Positions 30,127-39,419 are shown, numbered from the stretch's first letter. The stretch: 64,000 nt of DNA from Jannaschia pohangensis (GCF_900113875.1 NZ_FORA01000004.1:124001-188000); one strand, 5' to 3'. The notes: generated from the sequence alone by a model not told the origin. Numbers and translations: made by a program.

Positions 30127-31473
30127 ATGTCCGACAGTCTGACCATTCACCTCAAGCGGACGCTGGTTCTGGGTCTGCCGCTGGTCGGCAGTCAGGTCGC
30201 GCAGATCCTGATCGGTCTGACCGACACGCTGATGCTCGGGCGCTATTCGGTCGAGGCGCTGGCCGCCTCCACAATCAGCACGTCATTCTTCTTCACGCTG
30301 TTCGTCCTTGGGTCGGGATTCGCGGTCGCCTGCATGCCCATGGCCGCCGACGCCCTTGGCCGCGACGACGAAGTGCAGGTCCGGCGCGTCGTCCGGATGG
30401 GCCTCTGGTTGTCGCTGGCAACAGGCGTAGCGATGGCGCCGGCGATGTTCTGGGCCGAACCGATCATGCTGGCGCTTGGGCAGACGCCCGAAGTCTCGGC
30501 CAATGCGCAGCTATACCTGCGGGTCGCGGGTCTGGGCATGATCCCCGCGCTTCTGACGGCGACGCTGCGCAGTCACCTGAGCGCCCTGGAGCGGACGCGC
30601 ATCGTGTTGGTCGCCACGCTCGCGGGGGCGGGGCTGAATGTCGGGCTCAACTGGCTTTTGATCTTCGGCAACTGGGGCTTTCCCGAAATGGGTTTGCGCG
30701 GGGCGGCGGCGGCCTCGGTCTCGGTCCATGTGCTGACGGTTCTGGTCCTGCTGGCCTACGCCATGCGCGGCCCCGACATGGCCCGGTTCGAGCTGTTGCG
30801 GAATATCCACCGGCCCGACTGGCCCATTTTCGGCGACATCTTTCGTCTGGGCTGGCCCATCGGCCTGACCCATGTGTCCGAATCCGGGCTTTTCGCGGGG
30901 TCGGCGCTGATGATGGGCTGGCTTGGCACGGTGCCGCTGGCCGCCCACGGCATCGCCATCGGCATCGCGGCCCTGACGTTCATGGTGCATCTGGGCCTGT
31001 CGCAGGCCGCGACCGTTCGGGTCGGGCGGGCCTGGGGGCAGGGCGATCCGGTCGCGCTGCGCCGTGCCGCCCTGGCGGCGACCATCCTGTCGGGGGTCGC
31101 GGTTCTGGGGGCGCTCTGGCTGTATCTGGGCGCGGGTGAGATGGTCGTGGGGGTCTTCCTCGACCGGACGGACCCGCAGGCCGATCTGATCCTCGCGCTC
31201 GGGGTGCAACTTCTGGTCGTGGCGGCCCTGTTTCAGCTTGTGGATGCGGGGCAGGTCATGGCGCTCGGGTTTCTGCGCGGGGTGCAGGATACGCGCCGCC
31301 CGATGATCTATGCCATCGTGTCCTATTGGGTGTTTGGCCTGCCCGCCGGATATGTCCTCGGGTTTCCCATGGGTCTGGGGCCCGAAGGCGTATGGCTTGG
31401 GTTGGTGGTCGGTCTGCTGGCGGCAACCATTGCCCTGGCCGCCCGCTTCCTGCGGATCACATCGAGAAGCTGA
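30127..31473 (+). CDS. MATE family efflux transporter
   Basis: Cation-coupled multidrug exporter of the inner membrane (NorM branch), 448 residues with about twelve membrane helices. The start (GLPLVGSQVAQILIGLTDTLMLGRYSVEALAA) and the mid-protein LGWPIGLTHVSESGLF match NorM-type proteins. Substrate unknown. The last 17 bases overlap the convergent erpA gene. Confidence 0.9.
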   Translation: MSDSLTIHLKRTLVLGLPLVGSQVAQILIGLTDTLMLGRYSVEALAASTISTSFFFTLFVLGSGFAVACMPMAADALGRDDEVQVRRVVRMGLWLSLATGVAMAPAMFWAEPIMLALGQTPEVSANAQLYLRVAGLGMIPALLTATLRSHLSALERTRIVLVATLAGAGLNVGLNWLLIFGNWGFPEMGLRGAAAASVSVHVLTVLVLLAYAMRGPDMARFELLRNIHRPDWPIFGDIFRLGWPIGLTHVSESGLFAGSALMMGWLGTVPLAAHGIAIGIAALTFMVHLGLSQAATVRVGRAWGQGDPVALRRAALAATILSGVAVLGALWLYLGAGEMVVGVFLDRTDPQADLILALGVQLLVVAALFQLVDAGQVMALGFLRGVQDTRRPMIYAIVSYWVFGLPAGYVLGFPMGLGPEGVWLGLVVGLLAATIALAARFLRITSRS

Positions 31474-31780
31474 CCCCGCATCCGCAGGCGCTGGACGCAT
31501 TGGGGTTGTCGATGGTGAAGCGCGCGCCGACCAGTTCTTCGGTGAAGTCGATGGTGGCGCCGCTCAGAAACGGGAGCGACACCTCGTCGACCAGCACCTT
31601 TTCGCCCTTGTCCTCGAGGACGAGGTCGCCTTCGGCGGGCGCATCAAGGTCGATCTGATACTGGAAGCCGGAACAGCCGCCACCTTCGACCGCCACGCGC
31701 AGCGCCTTGCCTTGGGCGGCGGCACCAATTTCGCTCAGACGCTCGAAGGCGCGGGGTGTGACGTTCGGGGGCAGTTGCAT
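31457..31780 (-). CDS. erpA: Iron-sulfur cluster insertion protein ErpA (HesB/IscA type)
   Basis: A-type carrier that hands Fe-S clusters to target proteins. The three conserved cysteines are present in GGGCSGFQY and in the C-terminal CGCG. 107 residues. A clear AAGGAAAA lies before the start. In many alphaproteobacteria this gene lies next to dgt; here an accessory cassette separates the two. The choice of erpA over iscA/sufA rests on this context and is a likely rather than certain name. Confidence 0.85.
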   Translation of the reverse strand: MQLPPNVTPRAFERLSEIGAAAQGKALRVAVEGGGCSGFQYQIDLDAPAEGDLVLEDKGEKVLVDEVSLPFLSGATIDFTEELVGARFTIDNPNASSACGCGVSFSM

Positions 31781-31848
31781 GGGTTTTCCTTGACTTCTGC
31801 ACCCTTAAACTGTGACCAAAAGCGCCAGACTTCAAGGGGTCCACGAGG
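31781..31848. promoter_or_regulatory. Divergent promoter region erpA / DUF4123 cassette
   Basis: A 68-base gap must serve both erpA and the accessory cassette. It contains TTAAACTGTGAC at 31805-31816 followed by C and AAAA, matching 16 of 17 positions of the ftsZ leader at 3110-3126. Which gene it would serve, and what binds it, is not visible. Confidence 0.4.
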
Positions 31849-32868
31849 ATGAGTTGGCAAGATATCTCGGGCGTGCCCCGGCTGACCGCCACGGCTGATC
31901 TGATCGACGCCCGGCGGCCCGTGTCCCCGGATGGCATCCCATGGTGGGAGGCGCCCTGGATCGCGCCCGACCTTTTCGATGCGGTATTCGGGACGGGCGA
32001 TGACGTCTGGTGGCTGGCCGATCCCACACTTTACACCAAGATCACGGACGGGGGGCGGATCGAGGGTGCCTGCGCGCCTGTCCACCCCCTGATCCCCCGC
32101 CACATGTCCGAGATCGAAGAGGTCGCGCCGCGTCTTGTCGGCCCGTTGGACCCGGACAACCCGGATGGCGTCACGCGCAACGCGTTCGGAGTCTGTCTGG
32201 GGGAACGGGTGGGTGTGTTCCTGACCGGGCGCTGTCGGCCGCGTGATCTGGCCGACCACCTGTTGTCCTTCGTGTCGCTTCGGGCCGAAGGGTTTGCGCG
32301 GCCGCTGTTTCTGCGGTTCTGGGATCCGTCGGTCGCCCTGGTACTGGCAGAGGCCAACGCGGATCGTCCGGCGCGGTTGGCGCGGTTCCTCACACCCGCC
32401 GACGGCAGGCCCCTGCGTCTCTTTGCCGAGGCGGAACCGGGCAAGATCGCGCTGATCCGTCCTCCCGAGGTGTCGACGCCTGCGCCCGGACCGCCCGACC
32501 TCGACGCCATCGAACTGGCCGCATTCGGGCGGGCGGAGCGGATCCGATTCCTGCGCACAACGGTATCTTGGCTGCTCGAGGCGTTCGGCGGTGACCCCAC
32601 ATCGCGCGATCACATGGAGGCTGTAGCTGCGGCACAGCTTGCGCCTCTGGCCGACATCGGCATCACGACGGAATATGCGGTGAATTTCGCGCTGGCCGGT
32701 CTCTATCTGCTGCGTCGCGACCTGGCTGGACTTGACGCTGACGGCCGGGCGGTTCTGATGGCGAAAGATGAACCGCAGGATGCGCGGGCCCAAGCCTTCC
32801 TCGCTTGGGCCGAACAACGCGCGGCCCGCCCCCGCGCCGCCCTTGAACCGGAGAGATCAGATGCCTGA
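31849..32868 (+). CDS. DUF4123 domain protein, candidate type VI secretion adaptor
   Basis: Product of 339 residues. The part from about 45 to 190 follows the DUF4123 pattern: LADPTLYTKI, then VAPRLVGPL, then GVFLTGRCRPRDLADHLLSF, PLFLRFWDPSVALVL and ARFLTPADGRPL. Known DUF4123 proteins are adaptors that load a cognate effector on the VgrG spike and are encoded directly upstream of the effector. Here the gene overlaps the next one by 8 bases (ATGCCTGA), and that next gene encodes an amidase-like toxin, as this model predicts. No vgrG or other secretion gene is in the window. Family call from pattern only; a search against PF13503 would decide. Confidence 0.7.
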   Translation: MSWQDISGVPRLTATADLIDARRPVSPDGIPWWEAPWIAPDLFDAVFGTGDDVWWLADPTLYTKITDGGRIEGACAPVHPLIPRHMSEIEEVAPRLVGPLDPDNPDGVTRNAFGVCLGERVGVFLTGRCRPRDLADHLLSFVSLRAEGFARPLFLRFWDPSVALVLAEANADRPARLARFLTPADGRPLRLFAEAEPGKIALIRPPEVSTPAPGPPDLDAIELAAFGRAERIRFLRTTVSWLLEAFGGDPTSRDHMEAVAAAQLAPLADIGITTEYAVNFALAGLYLLRRDLAGLDADGRAVLMAKDEPQDARAQAFLAWAEQRAARPRAALEPERSDA

Positions 32869-33715
32869 TGGCACACCACCAGGAAATCCGGGATCAAATC
32901 GCCCCGCCGGGTCGCCCGTCGCGGGCTGTGTGGGAACCCTGATCGTCAATGTCCACTGGGGCAACGACGCCAACGCAGGCACGCCCTACATGAAAGACAG
33001 CCGCGTCAAGGTCGGCGGTGTGGTCGCCATCGCGCTGCGGGGGCCGTCCACGCAAAACGTCACCACGACCACGGGGACCCATACGTTCAGGGATATCCCC
33101 TGCGGGGACTATGCGGTCGGCGTAGCCGTCGACGAAACCAATGCGCTGGTCGACCGGGCCAAGGAATATGTTGGAAGCACCCGGTGGGCCTATGCACCGT
33201 CCATCACCTCGCTCGACGGAGAGCTGAGCCTTCCCGGGAGAACCAACAAGTGCAACTTTTTCATCTATGACATGATCCAGCAGACCTATGGCTCCGCGCC
33301 GACCTATACCTATGGGCGCGGCGGATCCTGGAGCCCGATCAGAAAAACCGTGCCAGACCTCGCCGGGAGTTGGGCGACGAACGACAATTCCGCGTCCGAT
33401 CCGACCGAGGGCTGGCGCAACATCGACTATCGCCCGCCGCGCGGGACGCCCGTTGCGCCCGGTTCCATTCTTGCAATCGCCGCGAATTACAGCGATGCGA
33501 CCGGTCACGTCGGGATCGTGTCCTATCCGGAACCCGCGAACGCCACGCAGGCCGTCCGAGGCTCGACCCACACCGTCACGGTCGTGATGCAGGGCCAGAC
33601 GATTTCCGCCACCGGCGCTGCGGTTGTCGAAAACAATTGGGGCTTTCGGACAAGCGACAAGAAGGAAACGAACAGCCTGAACTCACCTGCCGCCGGGGTC
33701 GAGGTTCGCCGGTGA
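32861..33715 (+). CDS. Candidate cysteine-amidase effector (NlpC/CHAP-like)
   Basis: Product of 284 residues without signal peptide. Residues of about 20-95 look like an Ig/transthyretin-like beta-sandwich (GTLIVNVHWG, then F-R-D-I-P-C-G-D-Y-A-V-G-V). Residues of about 100-262 look like a papain-like amidase: Cys131 in TNKCNFFIYDM starts a helix, and His216 in ATGHVGIVSYP starts a strand, the layout of NlpC/P60 and CHAP peptidoglycan hydrolases, including several type VI effectors. The start has GGAGAG upstream and overlaps the DUF4123 gene; the stop overlaps the next start as GTGA. Toxin function is inferred from residues and context. Confidence 0.6.
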   Translation: MPDGTPPGNPGSNRPAGSPVAGCVGTLIVNVHWGNDANAGTPYMKDSRVKVGGVVAIALRGPSTQNVTTTTGTHTFRDIPCGDYAVGVAVDETNALVDRAKEYVGSTRWAYAPSITSLDGELSLPGRTNKCNFFIYDMIQQTYGSAPTYTYGRGGSWSPIRKTVPDLAGSWATNDNSASDPTEGWRNIDYRPPRGTPVAPGSILAIAANYSDATGHVGIVSYPEPANATQAVRGSTHTVTVVMQGQTISATGAAVVENNWGFRTSDKKETNSLNSPAAGVEVRR

Positions 33716-34302
33716 GGCGACTCTGGCTGCTTCCTGCGATCCCGCTACTGGCAGCAGCCCTCACCGTCGCCGTCCTCCTGGTGAAAGAAATTCCAAGCAA
33801 GGCAGTTGATATGCAATACGCAGCTTTCCGCGACGCGGCCACCGAGACCATGACGGACACCTATCGCCGCGACGTGAATGACGGGCTCAGCTTTCCGCCG
33901 TCCGAGACGGAGCTGTTCCAGACGATCCGCAGCGACCCCACGGCCTGGCAACCCAATCTGGAGGCGTTGCTGCGCGACCCCGAGGTGGATTTCTTCACCA
34001 AATACGGGGCGGCGGCGACCATGCTCGATCTGCCTGCGGGGCGGCGTGCCGATATCCTGACGCTTCTGCTGGACGAGGCCGAGCGCGATCCGGCGATGAT
34101 GGAAATCGCGCTGGCCTTTGCCTACGGCAGCTGGCGGGGCGGGTCGTTCGTCCGGTCCTCGCTTCTGGCCGACAGCGCGCCGATCGACGATGGGCTCGAT
34201 CCGCGCGTGCGCCCGGTGCTGCGCCGCCTCTACGACCATCCGCTTTTGCCGGCCGATCAGCGTGGACCGGACTGGCCCTTGGGCGAGATCTTCGGCGGCT
34301 GA
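33712..34302 (+). CDS. Membrane-anchored protein, candidate immunity protein
   Basis: Unknown family. The GTG start overlaps the stop of the effector candidate (GTGA), giving 196 residues. One membrane segment at about residues 4-24 (LWLLPAIPLLAAALTVAVLLV) would anchor an otherwise soluble, helical domain in the periplasm, which is where a peptidoglycan-amidase inhibitor must act. There is no lipobox and no cysteine motif. Position, coupling and topology fit an immunity protein; nothing in the sequence proves it. Confidence 0.5.
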   Translation: MRRLWLLPAIPLLAAALTVAVLLVKEIPSKAVDMQYAAFRDAATETMTDTYRRDVNDGLSFPPSETELFQTIRSDPTAWQPNLEALLRDPEVDFFTKYGAAATMLDLPAGRRADILTLLLDEAERDPAMMEIALAFAYGSWRGGSFVRSSLLADSAPIDDGLDPRVRPVLRRLYDHPLLPADQRGPDWPLGEIFGG

Positions 34303-34379
34303 ACTTTCCGACGCGAGGGGGTGGGGTTGCCGGTCGGCTGCGCTATACCGGCCGCAGCCCATCACAGGAACGAGTCCAG

Positions 34380-35522
34380 ATGTCTGTCCCCTTCGCCAGC
34401 GATCCAGAGCAGTCGCGCGGGCGTCTCTTTCCCGAGGAGGAGAGCGCGTTTCGATCCCCGTTCCAGCGCGACCGCGACCGGATCATCCACGCCAGCGCGT
34501 TTCGTCGCCTCAAGCACAAGACCCAGGTCTTCATCGAACACGAGGGCGACTATTTCCGCACCCGCCTGACCCATTCCATCGAGGTGGCCCAGGTGGCGCG
34601 GACGATCTCCAAGCATCTGGGTCTGAACATGGAATTGACCGAGGCGGTGGCGCTGGCTCACGACCTTGGCCACACGCCCTTTGGCCACACCGGGGAAGAG
34701 GCGCTGGACCGGCTGATGACGCCCTACGGCGGGTTCGACCACAATGCGCAGGCCCTTCGGATCGTCACCTCGCTCGAGCGGCACTATGCCGAATGGGACG
34801 GGCTGAACCTGACGTGGGAGACGCTGGAGGGCATCGCCAAGCACAACGGCCCGGTGCTCGACCCGGTGCCCTATGCCCTGGCCGAATACGATGCGCGCCA
34901 CGACCTGGAACTGCACACCCACGCGAGCGCCGAGGCGCAGGTTGCCGCCTTGTCGGACGACATCGCCTACAACAACCACGACCTGCACGACGGCTTGCGG
35001 GCGGAGTTGTTCTCGACCGATGAACTGGCCGAGCTGCCGATCCTGTGCGACTGCTTTGCCGAAGTGGACGCGATCTATCCGGGGCTGAACTACTACCGGC
35101 GTCGCCACGAGGCGCTGCGCCGGTTCTTCGGCATCCTGGTCGAGGATGTGATCGGCGTGACCGAGGTGAACCTGCGCGACCTTTCCCCGCAAACCGCCGC
35201 CGACATCCGCCATGCCGGGCGGATGATGGTGCAATTCTCGCCGGGTCTGTGGTCGGACCTGAAGACGATCCGCGCGTTCCTCTTCGAACGGATGTACCGC
35301 GCGCCCCCGGTGGTCGAGATGCGCAAGCAGGTGACCCAGGTCATCGACGAGCTCTTTCCCTTCTTCATGGCCAACCCGGGCGAGTTGCCCAAGCAATGGC
35401 GCAAGGACGTGGAGGAGGCCGAGGGCGAGACGGCCCTGGCCCGCATCGTATCGGATTACATCGCGGGCATGACCGACCGCTTCGCGCTGCAATGCCACGA
35501 CCGGTTGATCGGGGGCGCATGA
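34380..35522 (+). CDS. dgt: dGTP triphosphohydrolase-like protein (Dgt type 2)
   Basis: HD-domain enzyme that removes triphosphate from deoxynucleotides. The metal motif AHDLGHTPFGHTGEEAL is intact, as is ASAFRRLKHKTQVF and the LTHSIEVAQVAR block. 380 residues. It opens the conserved block dgt-(small gene)-argS-SPOR-nagZ-scpA-scpB, and overlaps the next small gene by ATGA. Substrate range in this subfamily varies. Confidence 0.93.
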   Translation: MSVPFASDPEQSRGRLFPEEESAFRSPFQRDRDRIIHASAFRRLKHKTQVFIEHEGDYFRTRLTHSIEVAQVARTISKHLGLNMELTEAVALAHDLGHTPFGHTGEEALDRLMTPYGGFDHNAQALRIVTSLERHYAEWDGLNLTWETLEGIAKHNGPVLDPVPYALAEYDARHDLELHTHASAEAQVAALSDDIAYNNHDLHDGLRAELFSTDELAELPILCDCFAEVDAIYPGLNYYRRRHEALRRFFGILVEDVIGVTEVNLRDLSPQTAADIRHAGRMMVQFSPGLWSDLKTIRAFLFERMYRAPPVVEMRKQVTQVIDELFPFFMANPGELPKQWRKDVEEAEGETALARIVSDYIAGMTDRFALQCHDRLIGGA

Positions 35523-35761
35523 CGACGGGGCTGTCCAGACGGCTGCTGGCCATCGTTGCGGTCCTGATCTGCGGGATCGTGGTGGCCCATGTGTTTCTCT
35601 GGCGGTCGGACATGGCGACCTCGGCCAAGCTGGCGTTCACCGTGCTGAACGCGGTGTCCTGGACGATCATCATCGCGCCGGTCTTTCTGGTGGACAAATG
35701 GCTGGCCTCGGTGCGGTCGCGCAGTCGGCAAGAACCTCGGGACGACAAGGCTTCGGAGTGA
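35519..35761 (+). CDS. Small two-helix membrane protein, 80 aa
   Basis: Function unknown. Two hydrophobic segments lie at about residues 8-28 and 42-60 (LLAIVAVLICGIVVAHVFLW and FTVLNAVSWTIIIAPVFLVDKW), and the C-terminus is polar and basic. It overlaps the dgt stop by ATGA, which supports it as a real gene translated with dgt. Confidence 0.6.
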   Translation: MTTGLSRRLLAIVAVLICGIVVAHVFLWRSDMATSAKLAFTVLNAVSWTIIIAPVFLVDKWLASVRSRSRQEPRDDKASE

Positions 35762-35926
35762 GGCCGCCTGCCCGGTGCGACCCGTGGTCGGGGCCAGAGC
35801 GGTCCGCAGCCCGTTGCCATGCCGTCCTTCGGGGAGGGTGAAAACAAGGAAGTTGCGGAACGTCGCCATGGAAATGCCCCGATTGTTTCCGACAAGGCCC
35901 ATCCCAAACGCGACCAGCGAGATGCG

Positions 35927-36412
35927 ATGCCCCGGACCTTGATAGCCCTCACTTTTCTTGCCCTCGCCGTCGTGGTCTTCCTGGTCCTTGGGCGTGCAGA
36001 CATTTCCGTTCAGCTGCACGATGGCAAATGGCGCACCGAAACGCGTTCTGTTGAGCAGAGCGCGTCGTGCTCCGACGAAATCCAATTCTTCGTGGATATC
36101 GTCGTTCCGATCGCGGAAGGTGAACCAGTCGAAGATATCGTCTGGAAGGATTTCGATGCCGCCCAGTCAATCGTAGCCGCGCAGTTCGAGGGTCTGGAAA
36201 CCGGTCGGTCGTCCAATGCCGATTTCGTCTTTCCCCTGGTTTCGGGGAAAGAGCTCATAGGCAGCTTCGAGCTCACATACATCACACCGTCGCACGTCGG
36301 TGTTGAGACGCAGATTGATGTTCTCGCGGTTTCCAAGGTCGTCGGTCTTGAGATCCCCGATGCTAATGGATGCGTCGTGACTGTTTTTGCAGACAAGAGG
36401 TTCATCAATTGA
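35927..36412 (+). CDS. Hypothetical single-pass membrane protein, 161 aa
   Basis: Function unknown. It starts MPRTLIALTFLALAVVVFLVLGRAD, a signal anchor, and continues as a beta-rich soluble domain with two cysteines (SASCSDEIQF and ANGCVVTVF). The ATG at 35927 lies before the anchor; longer in-frame starts add only a polar prefix. The 3' third is noticeably richer in A and T than the neighbours, which suggests recent acquisition. It is not coupled to either neighbour, and it interrupts the usual dgt-argS pair. Confidence 0.5.
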   Translation: MPRTLIALTFLALAVVVFLVLGRADISVQLHDGKWRTETRSVEQSASCSDEIQFFVDIVVPIAEGEPVEDIVWKDFDAAQSIVAAQFEGLETGRSSNADFVFPLVSGKELIGSFELTYITPSHVGVETQIDVLAVSKVVGLEIPDANGCVVTVFADKRFIN

Positions 36413-36493
36413 GATGACGTGGCGCAGGCCCGGCACGGTTGAGGCGGCGCGCGGGCGGCGTTAGAGGGGGGTAATTCCAAAGGACCGACCGTG

Positions 36494-38236
36494 ATGAACC
36501 TGTTTTCCGATATCCGTGCCCTGACCATCGACGCGCTGGCCGATCTTGCCCGCGAAGGCGTCATCCCCGAGGGGCTGCCGACCGACGCCGTAGCGGTCGA
36601 GCCGCCGCGTGATGCCGCCCACGGCGATATGGCGACGAATGCCGCGATGGTGCTGGCCAAGCCTGCGGGCATGAAGCCCCGCGATATCGCCGACGCCCTC
36701 GTCACACGTCTGACCGCCGATCCGCGCATCGACGTGGCCGAGGTGGCGGGCCCCGGCTTCATCAACATCCGCCTGTCCGCGCAGGTCTGGCAACAGGTCG
36801 TGGCCGCCGTCCTGGCAGAGGGCACGGCCTATGGCCGGTCCGACATGGGGCAGGGCGCCAGGGTCAACGTCGAATACGTCTCGGCCAACCCGACCGGGCC
36901 ACTGCACGTGGGCCACACGCGGGGGGCCGTCTTCGGCGACGCGCTGGCCAGTCTGCTCGAATTCGCGGGCCACGATGTGACGCGGGAGTACTACATCAAT
37001 GACGGCGGGGCGCAGGTCGATGTGCTGGCCCGGTCCGTCTACAACCGCTACCTCGAGGCGCATGACCTCACCGTCGACTGGCCCGAGGGCACCTATCCCG
37101 GCGACTACCTGATCGAGGTGGGCGAGGCGCTCAAGGCCAAGGTCGGCGATGCCTTCGTCGACAAGGGCGAGCAGTTCTGGCTTGAAGAAGTCCGCAACTT
37201 CGCGAACGATGCCATGATGGACCTGATCCGCAAGGACCTGGCGCTTCTGGGCGTCGAGATGGACGTCTTCAGCTCGGAAAAGGCGCTCTACGGCACCGGC
37301 CAGATCGAGGCCGCCATCGACGCGCTGCGCGCCAAGGGCCTGATCTATCGCGGCACGCTGGAGCCGCCCAAGGGCAAGCTGCCCGACGATTGGGAGGCGC
37401 GCGAACAGACGCTCTTCAAGTCGACCGACTACGGCGACGACGTGGACCGCCCGATCCAGAAGTCCGACGGCGGCTGGACCTATTTCGCCCCCGACATCGC
37501 CTATCACTACGACAAGACGCAGCGCGGGTTCGATGCGCTGATCGACGTCTTCGGGGCGGATCACGGCGGCTATGTCAAACGGATGAAGGCGGCGGTCGCG
37601 GCCCTGACCGATGGCCGCGTGCCGCTCGACATCAAGCTGACGCAGCTGGTCAAGCTCACGCGGGGTGGCGAGCAACTCAAAATGTCCAAGCGGGCGGGCA
37701 CGTTTGTGACGCTGGCGGATGTCGTCGAATTGGTCGGCCGTGACGTGACACGCTTCGTCATGCTGACCCGCAAGAACGACGCGCCGCTCGATTTCGACGT
37801 CGACAAGGTGCTGGAGCAGTCCAAGGACAACCCGGTCTTCTATGTCCAATATGCCCACGCCCGGGTCATGTCGGTGCTGCGCAAGGCCGCCGAGCAGGGA
37901 ATCACCGCCGACGATGCGGCGCTGCGGGCCGCTGACCTCACGCGAATCGATCACCCGGCGGAACATGCGCTGGCCGCCAAGCTGGCCGAATGGCCACGGT
38001 TGGTCGAAATTGCGGCCCGTACACACGAGCCGCATCGTGTTGCATTTTATCTCTACGAGCTGGCTTCGGGCCTGCATGGCCTTTGGAACAGGGGCAATGA
38101 CGACACGTCCCTGCGCTTCCTGCAGGACGATCCGGACACAAGTCGCGCCAAGATTGCGCTGGCCCGTGCCGTTTCCGTTGTAATTGCGGCGGGTTTGGGT
38201 ATCTTGGGTGTCGAGCCTGCGCAGGAAATGCGTTGA
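36494..38236 (+). CDS. argS: Arginyl-tRNA synthetase
   Basis: Class I synthetase charging tRNA-Arg. The HIGH-type motif is HVGH at residues 138-141 and the KMSKS-type motif reads KMSKRAG, both in proper order, with the anticodon-binding helices at the C-terminus. 580 residues from the ATG; a GTG one codon earlier is also possible. AAAGGACC precedes it. Confidence 0.97.
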   Translation: MNLFSDIRALTIDALADLAREGVIPEGLPTDAVAVEPPRDAAHGDMATNAAMVLAKPAGMKPRDIADALVTRLTADPRIDVAEVAGPGFINIRLSAQVWQQVVAAVLAEGTAYGRSDMGQGARVNVEYVSANPTGPLHVGHTRGAVFGDALASLLEFAGHDVTREYYINDGGAQVDVLARSVYNRYLEAHDLTVDWPEGTYPGDYLIEVGEALKAKVGDAFVDKGEQFWLEEVRNFANDAMMDLIRKDLALLGVEMDVFSSEKALYGTGQIEAAIDALRAKGLIYRGTLEPPKGKLPDDWEAREQTLFKSTDYGDDVDRPIQKSDGGWTYFAPDIAYHYDKTQRGFDALIDVFGADHGGYVKRMKAAVAALTDGRVPLDIKLTQLVKLTRGGEQLKMSKRAGTFVTLADVVELVGRDVTRFVMLTRKNDAPLDFDVDKVLEQSKDNPVFYVQYAHARVMSVLRKAAEQGITADDAALRAADLTRIDHPAEHALAAKLAEWPRLVEIAARTHEPHRVAFYLYELASGLHGLWNRGNDDTSLRFLQDDPDTSRAKIALARAVSVVIAAGLGILGVEPAQEMR

Positions 38237-38400
38237 AGACCCCTGAAGGGGCGTGACGCAGCGGGCGAACGAGCAATTTTGGACAGCGGGGCCAACCCGC
38301 GTCCGGATATGAGGCGAGAATCGGAAACGTCCGGTTCTTGAAGGCAGTCATAATAAAACAGCCACGGGGCATCGCCGCCCCGGAGGTGGAGGGCAGGCAC

Positions 38401-39414
38401 ATGGCGGATCTCGACTATTACGGTGCGGACTATGGCACCGAGGAATCTTCGCGTTTCATGGATGCCGCGCGCAACTTCGGTTTCGTGAACTGGGCCGGGG
38501 CGCTGACGTCCATCGGTCTGACGGCGGGCATGGCGGTCTGGGCGATCGACATGACCTTCCGCGACGTCTCCGGCGTTCCGGTCATCATGGCGCTCGAAGG
38601 GCCGATGCGCACAGAACCCACCAAGCCGGGTGGTCAGGTCGCCCCCTTCCAGGGTCTGGCCCTGTCCGACATCACCTCGGGCGGTGCTGCGGCACCCGCC
38701 CCCGATCAGATTGTGCTGGCGCCGCCGCCGGTTTCGCTCGAAGCGCCGGCCCTGGCCGAGCGCCGAGCCGCCGCGGGCATCACCGCCCCGGCGCCGGCAC
38801 CGGTCGTGGCCGCCACCGCGACGCCCGTTCCCGATGTCACCGTCGACCCGGCCCTGTTGCAGGCCAGCCTGCGTGTGATCGAGGACGAGATCCTGGTCAG
38901 CGCCAGCAGCCCCGTCGATGTGGTCGCCGCCGCCGAGGCGGCCCTGGCCCCCTCCGCTCCGACAGGCCCCGAGGTCGCGTCGCTTGTGCCCGCCACCGTT
39001 CCCGGCGTGGCGCAGTCGACCCGCCCGCGCCAGCGGCCCGCCGGTCTGCGCCCGACCATCGCCAGCCTTCCGACTGACGCCCCCGAGACGCCCGCGGGCG
39101 TGCAGGTCGCTTCGAACGGCCCGGTGGAGCGGTCCGGCGACGTCGATCCGAATTCCATCGCCGCAGGTACCCGCGTCGTCCAGGTCGGTGCCTTCGACAG
39201 CGAGCAGCTGGCCCGGGGTGAATGGGACCGTTTGCAAGGCAAGTTCGGCGACTACATGTACGGCAAGCAGCGCATGATCCAGAAGGCCCGCTCCGGCGGT
39301 CGCGATTTCTGGCGTCTGCGGGTCGTCGGCTTTGACGACGGTTCGGATGCGCGCCGCTTCTGCTCGGCCCTGCTGGCGCAGGATGCCGTCTGCATGCCGG
39401 TCACGATCCGCTAA
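38401..39414 (+). CDS. SPOR domain protein
   Basis: Predicted peptidoglycan-binding protein of the division or cell-wall machinery. A cytoplasmic start and one membrane segment at about residues 32-50 are followed by a long Ala/Pro-rich periplasmic linker and a C-terminal SPOR domain at about residues 255-337 (VVQVGAFDSEQLARGEWDRL). The ATG has GGAGG and more purines upstream. Position between argS and nagZ is the conserved alphaproteobacterial order. Confidence 0.88.
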   Translation: MADLDYYGADYGTEESSRFMDAARNFGFVNWAGALTSIGLTAGMAVWAIDMTFRDVSGVPVIMALEGPMRTEPTKPGGQVAPFQGLALSDITSGGAAAPAPDQIVLAPPPVSLEAPALAERRAAAGITAPAPAPVVAATATPVPDVTVDPALLQASLRVIEDEILVSASSPVDVVAAAEAALAPSAPTGPEVASLVPATVPGVAQSTRPRQRPAGLRPTIASLPTDAPETPAGVQVASNGPVERSGDVDPNSIAAGTRVVQVGAFDSEQLARGEWDRLQGKFGDYMYGKQRMIQKARSGGRDFWRLRVVGFDDGSDARRFCSALLAQDAVCMPVTIR

Positions 39415-39419
39415 GGCCC

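Noticed and set aside
38246..38257. CCCCTGAAGGGG hairpin after argS as terminator
   Set aside because: Only 4 base pairs with a 4-base loop and no T tract.
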